64,000 bases of DNA from JAGCJX01 sp045638645 (GTDB lineage Bacteria > Bacteroidota > Bacteroidia > Bacteroidales > UBA932): the NCBI GenBank assembly GCA_045638645.1, contig JAZUBU010000015.1:167028-231027 (forward strand), given 5' to 3'. The stretch's first letter is position 1; the number at the start of each line of letters is the position of its first letter. Under the pieces are notes generated by a model. That model was not told the DNA's origin and made no database searches. It saw only the letters and a list, made by a program, of their open reading frames with translations. This document shows, in pieces, positions 33,033 through 40,153 of the stretch. The position numbers and the translations under genes are program-made.

Positions 33033-33069
33033 ATCAATAAAAACAAAAGCCGACTCGCAAGCCGGCTTC
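33033..33069 (-). terminator. Terminator of the hydrogenase gene
   Basis: Stem AAGCCG (33047-33052) with CGGCTT (33063-33068), followed on the minus strand by TTGTTTTTAT. Confidence 0.7.
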
Positions 33070-33110
33070 TGGTCTATGGTCAAGGAATGTTCTCTGATAG
33101 AGATATCTTC

Positions 33111-34556
33111 CTACAAGGTATCAATCTTCTTGGTAAAGAGTCGTTGGCCTGCGTCGGAAGAATTGAAGGTAGCTGGACCGGTAACACAACCTCCGGCGCA
33201 AGTCATCACTTCGATGAAGTTTGCCGGAGCTTTGCCGCTCTTACCGTAGGCTTTCAACAAACCAACGGTTTTCTTGTCGAGGTTTGCAATTTGGAGACCG
33301 GTGTATTTGCTGGTGAACTCTTCGCCGAGGGCATTCTTCACAGCCGTCATCACACCACCACCGATACCGAAGCGGTGTGCGTCGCGGATGGAAGAAACTT
33401 TCATCGGGTAGGGTTGTGCACCATGAACTTCAATGCCCATACCGGCCAGTACGCAGTTCAGTTCTTCGTAAGTCATTACAAAGTCCACTTCTTCGTCGCG
33501 TTGCGCTTCTTTCCGTTTTGCTACGCAGGGGCCAATGAAGACCATACGTCCGTCAGGATATTGTTTGCGGGCAATGCGGGCGGTGTAGTACATCGGTGAT
33601 CCGGTGTCCGAAATATATTTTTGCAGTTCGGGTGCATGTTTGCGGGCCATTTCGATGTATGAAGGACAGCAAGAGGTGGTCATGAAGGGTTGGCCTTCGT
33701 GCATTTTGTGCAGGAATTCAGCACCTTCGATGCGGATGGTTTCCATCGCTCCTTCTGCTACTTCGATCACGTCGGTAAAGCCAATGGCTTTGATGGCTCC
33801 GTATACGTTTTCTAGGGGAGCATCGTATTGTCCCAAGATAGCTGGTGCTACCATGGCAATCACTTTCTCACCACGACGGATGGCTTGGAGAATGTCGAAT
33901 ACTTGGGAAATTTCAAAGATGGCACCGAACGGGCAGCTGTTCAAACATTTTGCACAATAGATACATTTGCTTTCGTCAATGTGCTCAATGCCACGTTCGT
34001 CTTTGCTGATGGCTTTTACCGGGCAAGCTTCTTCGCAAGGTACAGGAATGTGTACGATGGCGTGGTAAGGACAGCTCTTGTGGCAAATACCGCAGCTGAT
34101 ACACAAGTCGTGGTCAATTTCAGCCTGACCGGTCTTGGTAATTTTAATGGCTTGTTTCGGGCAGTTTACGATACAGGTACGGGCCACACAACCTTTACAC
34201 AGGTTGGTGATTTGGTATTGGCTTTGAATACAAGAAGAGCAAGCTTCATCGATTACGCAAAGAATGTTTTCTTTGATGGTTTTACGACGTTGCAATGCTT
34301 TGCTTGCGTATTCTGAGAGGGGTGTCAATTCATCGGTTTCATCAGACATGTCGAAACCCATCAACGGAAGTGATTTGTATTTCCAAACTGCACGTTCTTT
34401 GTGGATGCAGCAACGACCGTTCGCACGAGCGTTTCTGGGACTGAGTTCGATAGGAAGACGGTCAATTTGTTCTACCAGACGATCTTCGTTCCATAGTTTG
34501 ATCAGATTGCGCAGCAACTTCTGGCGCACGATCATCACGTTGTTGTTAAAAGCCAT
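33111..34556 (-). CDS. [FeFe] hydrogenase, monomeric group B type
   Basis: 481 residues, cytosolic. The N-terminal part holds ferredoxin-like clusters (CSSCIQSQYQITNLCKGC region, CISCGICHKSCP, CIYCAKCLNSCP). The H-cluster domain has the three signatures in variant form: TSCCPSY, IGPCVAKRKEA and MTCAGGCVTGP. These variants and the N-terminal CCIHKERAVWKYK region fit group B enzymes of anaerobic Bacteroidetes and Clostridia. They are expected to exchange electrons between ferredoxin and protons; direction and partner are not established. HydEFG maturases are not in the window. Single gene with its own promoter and terminator. Confidence 0.9.
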   Translation of the reverse strand: MAFNNNVMIVRQKLLRNLIKLWNEDRLVEQIDRLPIELSPRNARANGRCCIHKERAVWKYKSLPLMGFDMSDETDELTPLSEYASKALQRRKTIKENILCVIDEACSSCIQSQYQITNLCKGCVARTCIVNCPKQAIKITKTGQAEIDHDLCISCGICHKSCPYHAIVHIPVPCEEACPVKAISKDERGIEHIDESKCIYCAKCLNSCPFGAIFEISQVFDILQAIRRGEKVIAMVAPAILGQYDAPLENVYGAIKAIGFTDVIEVAEGAMETIRIEGAEFLHKMHEGQPFMTTSCCPSYIEMARKHAPELQKYISDTGSPMYYTARIARKQYPDGRMVFIGPCVAKRKEAQRDEEVDFVMTYEELNCVLAGMGIEVHGAQPYPMKVSSIRDAHRFGIGGGVMTAVKNALGEEFTSKYTGLQIANLDKKTVGLLKAYGKSGKAPANFIEVMTCAGGCVTGPATFNSSDAGQRLFTKKIDTL

Positions 34557-34585
34557 AATAAGATGTTAATTCAGGTTAAACTGTG

Positions 34586-34593
34586 CAAAGATA
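34586..34593 (-). promoter_or_regulatory. -7 element of the hydrogenase promoter
   Basis: TATCTTTG on the minus strand (34593-34586), 30 bp before the ATG; no good -33 is found 19-21 nt upstream. Confidence 0.45.
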
Positions 34594-34661
34594 ATAAAAA
34601 TTGCATAAGTTGGGATTATTGCGTTTTTTTGCGCCTTGATTTTGAGAAAATAATCGAAGAA

Positions 34662-35798
34662 ATGAACAAGAATAATCGACTTAACTTATTAATTTTCAGT
34701 CTGTTGTTTTGCGTGCTTGGCAGTTCGGTGCTTCGGGCAGAAGAGGACCGTCATGATATGGTCTTCCAGATGCGTGGCTCCATGATGCACACCATGCGTC
34801 CGGGAGAAGCTCCGGCGACCCGTTACAAGATGAACAATTTCCGTTGGAATGTGGAAGGTCAGGTGACGGACCGTTTGTTTTACCAGTTCCGTCAGTCTTT
34901 CAATGCCAATTTTCGCTCCAATATGTACGACGGCTTGCTCGAATCCATCGACTATGCGTACTTGCGTTGGCAGGCATTTGACCGTTTTTCGCTGACCATG
35001 GGTAAGCAAGTCTTTGCCTTCGGTGGAGAGGAATGCTGGGCGGCTCCGGTTTATGTCTTGCAATACAGTGATTTCGGAGGAAGCTTGGCTTGTTACCAGC
35101 TTGGGGTCACGGGAACATTCCAGTTGGCAGACCGGCATGAGTTGTTGTTGCAGGTTGCCAACTTGCGAGGGGTTGAGGACGGTGAATATTTTTACGGTGG
35201 TTTGCCGGACGGTACGCATCCGACGCAGGCTCCCTTGTTGTATACAGTAAACTGGAACGGTTCTTTCCTGGAGAACTCCCGGTTGGATTTCCGGTATTCG
35301 GCCTCTTGGGGCAAGCAGGCCATGGACCGTCATATCTATTTCCTGACCATGGGACAGTCGTTTCGTCGGAAGGACTGGGGCGTATACCTGGACTTTACGT
35401 ACAGCCGTCAGGATCTGGATGCCAATGGACTGATCAGCCGTTCTGCCGTCTTTGCCGATGGAAAAAAACGCACCGTGGAGAATGTGGAGTACTATTCGAT
35501 GGTGGGATATTTTCACTGGAACTTCGATCCGTCGTGGGCATTCTTTTTGAAGGGCGTCCGAGAGTACGGGGCATTGTACAAGTCCTTTGAGAATGTTCCG
35601 GCCGGTTTTTGCCGGGCGGACTGGAACGCACAGGTTTGCTTGGAATACATGCCGACCCAAAGCAAGGATTTCCGGTTCTTCGTGCATTACAACTACTACA
35701 AACTGGATTCCATTGGCGTGGGTCATCAGTTACAATTGCTTCAAGATGAGGAACATCGTCTTTCGTTGGGTCTCATCTACATCATGCCGGTATTTTAA
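34662..35798 (+). CDS. Porin-like outer-membrane protein (OprO/OprP style)
   Basis: 378 residues from ATG 34662, with signal peptide MNKNNRLNLLIFSLLFCVLGSSVLRA. The mature protein reads like a 16-strand porin: FQMRGSMMHTM, YKMNNFRWNVEGQVTDRLFYQFRQSF, YLRWQAFDRFSLTMGKQVFAFGGEE, and a terminal Phe (LIYIMPVF). The LTMGKQ segment is typical of phosphate-selective porin O/P relatives. An in-frame extension to 34563 would overlap the hydrogenase promoter region and lacks a signal. Solute unknown. The META lipoprotein gene follows after 11 bp. Confidence 0.82.
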   Translation: MNKNNRLNLLIFSLLFCVLGSSVLRAEEDRHDMVFQMRGSMMHTMRPGEAPATRYKMNNFRWNVEGQVTDRLFYQFRQSFNANFRSNMYDGLLESIDYAYLRWQAFDRFSLTMGKQVFAFGGEECWAAPVYVLQYSDFGGSLACYQLGVTGTFQLADRHELLLQVANLRGVEDGEYFYGGLPDGTHPTQAPLLYTVNWNGSFLENSRLDFRYSASWGKQAMDRHIYFLTMGQSFRRKDWGVYLDFTYSRQDLDANGLISRSAVFADGKKRTVENVEYYSMVGYFHWNFDPSWAFFLKGVREYGALYKSFENVPAGFCRADWNAQVCLEYMPTQSKDFRFFVHYNYYKLDSIGVGHQLQLLQDEEHRLSLGLIYIMPVF

Positions 35799-35809
35799 CG
35801 ATTGAATAT

Positions 35810-36247
35810 ATGAAGAGAATCTTGTTGTGGATGCTTGTGCTGCTGGGAGTGGCAGCCTGCAATGAATCTGTCAATTATGGAAACTGGAATCACTTACGCG
35901 GGGATTGGCACATTGTCCGTGTGGGCGACTGGGTGCTGGATCCGGCTTCCGCAGCTTCCGTGGGACAGGTGCATCCTGTCTTGTGTTTTGCTCAAGAAGG
36001 AAACCAGGTATCCGGTTATTTGGGATGCAATCACTTGACCGGTGCCTTGCAGGTGCATCCCGATGATGCTACCCTTGCTGATTTTTCGTCTATCGGAAGA
36101 ACCATGATGCTGTGTGAAGACATGACAACAGAAGAATCCATTCTGGCGACCTTGGCGCGAGTGTGTCATTATCGGATTGAGAAAGAGACAACCATGTACT
36201 TCCTGGATGGAGAAGGAAAGGTCCTGATGGTGTTGAACCGCCGCTAA
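35810..36247 (+). CDS. META/HslJ-like domain lipoprotein
   Basis: 145 residues with lipoprotein signal MKRILLWMLVLLGVAAC followed by NES. The mature part fits the META domain of HslJ-type proteins: GDWHIV in the first strand, FAQEGNQVSGYLGCNHLTGAL with the typical G-C-N core, IGRTMMLCEDMTTEESILATLARVCHY, and the closing FLDGEGKVLMVLNR. HslJ relatives are linked to stress and antibiotic tolerance but have no defined biochemistry. Probably cotranscribed with the porin-like gene. Confidence 0.85.
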   Translation: MKRILLWMLVLLGVAACNESVNYGNWNHLRGDWHIVRVGDWVLDPASAASVGQVHPVLCFAQEGNQVSGYLGCNHLTGALQVHPDDATLADFSSIGRTMMLCEDMTTEESILATLARVCHYRIEKETTMYFLDGEGKVLMVLNRR

Positions 36248-36292
36248 TCTTTCCGGTGGCTTTCCTGTGCAGGAGGACTTGAAACGAAACCG

Positions 36293-36322
36293 AAGCCCAG
36301 CTATTCTGGCTGGGCTTTTTTG
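36293..36322 (+). terminator. Terminator after the META gene
   Basis: AAGCCCAGC (36293-36301) pairs with GCTGGGCTT (36309-36317), then TTTT. The following 36323-36361 holds only a short CCACGG/CCGTGG dyad. Confidence 0.85.
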
Positions 36323-36361
36323 TCAGACCTACCACGGGGTGCCGTGGGATCATACAAAACA

Positions 36362-36395
36362 AAAACGGCCTCACTGATTTGTGAAGCCGTTTTCT
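36362..36395 (-). terminator. Terminator of tRNA-Lys(TTT)
   Basis: Minus-strand AAAACGGCTTCAC pairs with GTGAGGCCGTTTT with one mismatch, then T. Both stem arms are identical to the hairpin after tRNA-Lys(CTT) at 17477-17508; only the loop differs. Confidence 0.8.
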
Positions 36396-36396
36396 G

Positions 36397-36469
36397 TGAT
36401 CCGTCTGGGGCTCGAACCCAGGACCCCAACATTAAAAGTGTTGTGCTCTACCTGCTGAGCTAACGAATC
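36397..36469 (-). tRNA. tRNA-Lys (anticodon TTT)
   Basis: Cloverleaf with acceptor GATTCGT/ACGGATC, D-arm GCTC/GAGC, anticodon stem CAACA/TGTTG with loop CTTTTAA (anticodon at 36434-36436), T-arm CTGGG/CCCAG. 73 nt; CCA is not encoded. Confidence 0.95.
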
Positions 36470-36583
36470 ATCGTTGATCCCTATTTTTTCAAATGGGACT
36501 GCAAAGGTAGTGCAATTTTCCAATAATGCAAAAAAATCTTGAAAATTTCTTGTATCTTGCGCCAATTTCTAGAAAAACCAGCC

Positions 36584-37489
36584 GTGTACCAATTCCAGAC
36601 AGCACAATTCATTGAAGAGGTCCGTTCTTTTTTGGCAAGCGAAGGCTTGTCTTTTCAGGAACGGCGGTTTGTTTTGCGGGCAGATCGGCAGCTGGGTTTG
36701 CAGTTGGAGGTGGATGGATGCTCTTTGTCGTCCTCTTTGTTTGTTCTCGTCCCGGTTCCGGTAGAAACGTTTGTACTGGGGATTGTGCAGGTGCCTGTTT
36801 TTTGTCTGCATCCGGCCACGGGAGCAACATCGGCTCCGAATGTGCTCGGTCAATCCGATATCGGGGCGCAAGCGGTGTACCTGTACGAAGACCGTTGGTG
36901 GCACAACACCGACTTTTGGAAAGACCGTTTGCGGGTCCGCTTTGGGAAGGCGTCCCGGATTTTTGCACGCCATTGTCGGGTGATACAGCCCGAACCGGCC
37001 GTCGTACAAGAATTTCTGGAACAATGCCATACCTACGGTACGACCAAGTGCAAGCATCGCTACGCTTTGGAAGATCGTCAGGGTCGGGTGGTCGCAGTAG
37101 CCACGTTCTCATCACCCCGTCCCATGATGAGGGGGACAGAACGGGTGGAATCCTGGGAGTGGGTCCGTTATGCTTCATTGCCCTCGTTGGTGGTTGTGGG
37201 AGGAATGAGCCGTTTGTTGTCTGCCTTTGAAAGGGCAGTTCATCCGCAGGAGGTGATGACGTATGCCGATTTGGAGTGGTCCGCAGGACAGGCTTACCGG
37301 AATTTGGGCTTTGAGCCGGTGGACCGGCGGGAAGCGGTGTCCTTCTGGGTGAATCCGGACGACTGGTCCCGGCATTCCTTGACAAAAATAACGCACGACC
37401 GCACCTATCGGGGCACGGTCGTGGATTTTGATCGGGGTGTTACCATTCAGAACCTGGGTAGTGAGAAGTTCCTGAAGCGGTATTGGTAA
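36584..37489 (+). CDS. Unknown protein resembling the accessory domain of phage homing endonucleases
   Basis: 301 residues from GTG 36584; a TTG at 36539 would add 15 residues, and the choice is uncertain. The first 140 residues are not recognised. The C-terminal half contains ARHCRVIQ, a LEQCHTYGTT loop, YALEDRQGRVVAVATFSSPR, WEWVRYAS, VVGGMSRLLSAFER, MTYADLEWSAGQAYRNLGFEP and WVNPDDW. This series of short motifs is the one found next to the nuclease domain in Hef-like phage homing endonucleases. No nuclease domain is visible here. Single gene convergent with clpC. Similarity is from memory and function is unknown. Confidence 0.65.
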   Translation: MYQFQTAQFIEEVRSFLASEGLSFQERRFVLRADRQLGLQLEVDGCSLSSSLFVLVPVPVETFVLGIVQVPVFCLHPATGATSAPNVLGQSDIGAQAVYLYEDRWWHNTDFWKDRLRVRFGKASRIFARHCRVIQPEPAVVQEFLEQCHTYGTTKCKHRYALEDRQGRVVAVATFSSPRPMMRGTERVESWEWVRYASLPSLVVVGGMSRLLSAFERAVHPQEVMTYADLEWSAGQAYRNLGFEPVDRREAVSFWVNPDDWSRHSLTKITHDRTYRGTVVDFDRGVTIQNLGSEKFLKRYW

Positions 37490-37517
37490 AGCTTCCTTGC
37501 CGTTGTGTCGGGGGTGT

Positions 37518-40040
37518 TCAGGATTCCATGATGAGGATGCCGGTCCGTTTGTCGTTGAGTTGTGCCCGGTATCCTTTGGCCTGATGGGTTGCTTCGATGA
37601 TGGCATCGGCCAGCGGATCTTCCAGGTATTCCTGAAGGGCGCGTTTGAGGGGTCTCGCCCCCCATTGGGGATCGAACCCTTTTTCTCCGAGGAAGATTTT
37701 GGCCTCCGGTTCTATGTCCAGGGTGTATCCCAAGTCCGCCAGTCGGCGTGTGAGTTTGTTGAGTTCCAGATCCACAATGCGTAACAGGTGCGTTTGATCC
37801 AGGGATTGGAAATAGATTTTTCCGTCAATCCGGTTCAGGAATTCGGGGGAGAAGGCTTTTTGCAACGCTTTGTCAATGATGGTTTTGCGTCTGGATGTTT
37901 CATCCCGTTGAGTGGCGGTGGTGTATCCAAGTCCGTTGGCTTGGGCTTTCATTTCCCGACTGCCGATGTTGGAGGTCATGATGAGGAGGGTGTTGCGGAA
38001 ATCGATTTCGCGGCCGGTGCTGTCTGTCAGCCGGCCTTCGTCCAGGATTTGCAGCAACAGGTTGAAAATATCCGGATGGGCTTTTTCGATTTCATCCAGC
38101 AGCACGATGGAGTAGGGGCGGCGGCGCACACTTTCGGAGAGTTGGCCGGCTTGTTCGTAGCCGACGTAGCCGGGAGGCGCTCCGATGAGGCGGCTGACGG
38201 TGATTTTTTCCATGTATTCGCTCATATCCAGGCGAATGAGGTTGTCTGTCGAATCAAAGAGTTCTTCTGCCAACGTTTTGGCCAGGTGTGTTTTACCGAC
38301 GCCTGTGGGGCCAAAGAAGATGAACGTGCCGATGGGTCGGTTGGGGTCTTTGAGTCCGGCGCGGTTCCGGCGGATAGCACGGACAATCTGGTCAATGGCT
38401 TCGTCTTGTCCGATCACCTTGTTTCGGAGGCTTTCTTCCATGGAACTCAGTCGGTTCCGGTCGTTTCTGCTGAGTTTTTGGACCGGGATGCCGGTCATGG
38501 AGGCAACGATGCCGGCCATGGTTTCTGCTTCAACGATGGGTCGGTGCTCGGGGTTGGAGTCGGTTTGTTGTTGGCGGGCCTGGATTTCATTTTCCAGCTC
38601 ACGGGCCTGGAGCATCAGGGTTTCGGCTCGGCTGTATTCTTCTTGTTCTACAGCCGTCAGTTTTTGGCTGCGGAGCAGCTCCTGTTTTTGTAGCAGTTCG
38701 GAAAGTTCCGAGTTGACTTCGTTGTTTTTTAAGTAGATGAAGGCACCGGCTTCGTCCATCAGGTCAATGGCCTTGTCGGGGAGACAGCGGTCGTTTAAGT
38801 ATCTTACAGACAGGTTGATGGCGGCCTGGAGGGATTCGTCGCTATAGGAAACGTGGTATTGCTTTTCGTAGAGGGGCCGGATGGTCTGCAGAATCTGCAG
38901 GGTTTGCTCAAAATCGGTGGGACGGACCTGGACCGTTTGGAACCGGCGTTCCAATCCTTTGTCGGGGGCAATGTGCTTGCGGTATTCATCGGGGGTTGTT
39001 GCTCCGATGCAGCGGATTTCGCCCCGGGAGAGGGCGGGTTTGAGGAGGTTGGCGGCATCCAGCGAACCGGTGGGGGCACCGGCACCGACCAGGGTGTGCA
39101 TCTCGTCAATGAACAGGATGATGTCCTTGCGTTCCCGAATTTCTTCCAGAATTTGTTTGAGCCGTTCTTCGAACTCTCCGCGGAATTTTGTGCCGGCCAC
39201 CAGGGCGCCAGGATCCAGGGAGATGACGCGTTTCCCTAGCAGGAATTGCGGTACCTGGTTGGCCTGGATGCGTTGTGCCAGGGCTTCTACAAGCGTGTTT
39301 TTTCCGCTGCCGGCTTCTCCGATGAGTGCCGGATTGTTTTTCTTGCGGCGGGCCAGAATGCGGAAGATTTGTTCCAGTTCGTTCTCCCGGCCGTGGACGG
39401 GATCGAGTTTTCCTTCCGCTGCAGCCCGGGTCAGGTCGTAGCCGAATCGCTCGAGGGCCGGTTTTTTTGCAGGAGCCTGACCACGATGCGGGATTTCTTC
39501 TTCCGGCATTCCTTCCTCGTCGGGGAATTCTTCGTCGTAGGCTGTCGGAGGAACCATTTTGCTGCGCTGGTCTTCCGGGTTGGCGGGGAACTGACGCAGA
39601 ATTTCCAGCAGGGATATGCGGAGTGATTTGATTTTGAATAAATTGTCATCCTTGTATGGATCCAAAAGAATGTCGTTTTCGCGTTCCAGAATCGAGAGCA
39701 TGAGGTGAATCTCGGTGAGGTGCTCGTGGCCGTAGCGGAGTGCTGTCTGGTTGGCATCCACCAGGATTCTCCGGCTGACATCGGAGAAGTTGACCTCGTT
39801 CGGATCCACTGTGTTGCAACAGGAACTGGCAAACAAAAGTTGGTCCAATTGTTGCTTCAGAAGATCCAGTTCCATGACCCGCGTTTGAATCAAGTCGCAG
39901 ACGGGATTTTTCCGATGTCGTAAAATTCCTAAAACCAGGTGTTTGGGAGATATTTCCCGGTGACCGGTCCGTGCGGTTTCTTCCACTGCGTAGTGAAATA
40001 TTTGATTCAATTTGAGGGTAGCGATCGGTTCGTTTTTCAT
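37518..40040 (-). CDS. clpC: ClpC-type AAA+ unfoldase
   Basis: 840 residues from ATG 40040 (MKNEPIATLKLNQ). Order of parts: Clp N-domain to about 150, linker with acidic stretch, AAA module 1 (LIGEAGSGKNT at 240-249, Walker B ILFIDEMHTLVGAG), a short coiled middle domain near 400-450, AAA module 2 (GPTGVGKTHLAK, VLLDEIEKAHPDIF, sensor and Arg finger regions present), and a C-domain with QWGARPLKRALQE. It should feed substrates to ClpP; the expected loop in module 2 reads NGLGYTTA. Module 1 Walker A has Asn248 where Thr/Ser binds magnesium. Divergent from gyrA, with a -7 box TACATTTG at 40080-40073. Confidence 0.93.
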   Translation of the reverse strand: MKNEPIATLKLNQIFHYAVEETARTGHREISPKHLVLGILRHRKNPVCDLIQTRVMELDLLKQQLDQLLFASSCCNTVDPNEVNFSDVSRRILVDANQTALRYGHEHLTEIHLMLSILERENDILLDPYKDDNLFKIKSLRISLLEILRQFPANPEDQRSKMVPPTAYDEEFPDEEGMPEEEIPHRGQAPAKKPALERFGYDLTRAAAEGKLDPVHGRENELEQIFRILARRKKNNPALIGEAGSGKNTLVEALAQRIQANQVPQFLLGKRVISLDPGALVAGTKFRGEFEERLKQILEEIRERKDIILFIDEMHTLVGAGAPTGSLDAANLLKPALSRGEIRCIGATTPDEYRKHIAPDKGLERRFQTVQVRPTDFEQTLQILQTIRPLYEKQYHVSYSDESLQAAINLSVRYLNDRCLPDKAIDLMDEAGAFIYLKNNEVNSELSELLQKQELLRSQKLTAVEQEEYSRAETLMLQARELENEIQARQQQTDSNPEHRPIVEAETMAGIVASMTGIPVQKLSRNDRNRLSSMEESLRNKVIGQDEAIDQIVRAIRRNRAGLKDPNRPIGTFIFFGPTGVGKTHLAKTLAEELFDSTDNLIRLDMSEYMEKITVSRLIGAPPGYVGYEQAGQLSESVRRRPYSIVLLDEIEKAHPDIFNLLLQILDEGRLTDSTGREIDFRNTLLIMTSNIGSREMKAQANGLGYTTATQRDETSRRKTIIDKALQKAFSPEFLNRIDGKIYFQSLDQTHLLRIVDLELNKLTRRLADLGYTLDIEPEAKIFLGEKGFDPQWGARPLKRALQEYLEDPLADAIIEATHQAKGYRAQLNDKRTGILIMES

Positions 40041-40072
40041 CGGATCAGACAATCTGAAATTTATATTGGTTG

Positions 40073-40080
40073 CAAATGTA
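40073..40080 (-). promoter_or_regulatory. -7 element of the clpC promoter
   Basis: TACATTTG on the minus strand (40080-40073); no convincing -33. Start expected near 40067, leader about 27 nt. Confidence 0.45.
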
Positions 40081-40086
40081 AACAAA

Positions 40087-40118
40087 TTTGCGGGATATGC
40101 TTTTTCTTCGTAACTTAG
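40087..40118 (+). promoter_or_regulatory. Promoter candidate for gyrA
   Basis: TTTG at 40087-40090, 20-nt spacer, TAACTTAG at 40111-40118 (one mismatch to the -7 consensus). Start expected near 40124, leader 30 nt. It is back to back with the clpC promoter. Confidence 0.45.
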
Positions 40119-40153
40119 CAAGTCATTTTTTAGAAGTTTTTGTAAGATAAGAT

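Noticed and set aside
36324..36342. Short dyad CCACGG/CCGTGG between terminator and tRNA
   Set aside because: Six-base arms with no T-run and no gene to regulate; likely chance.
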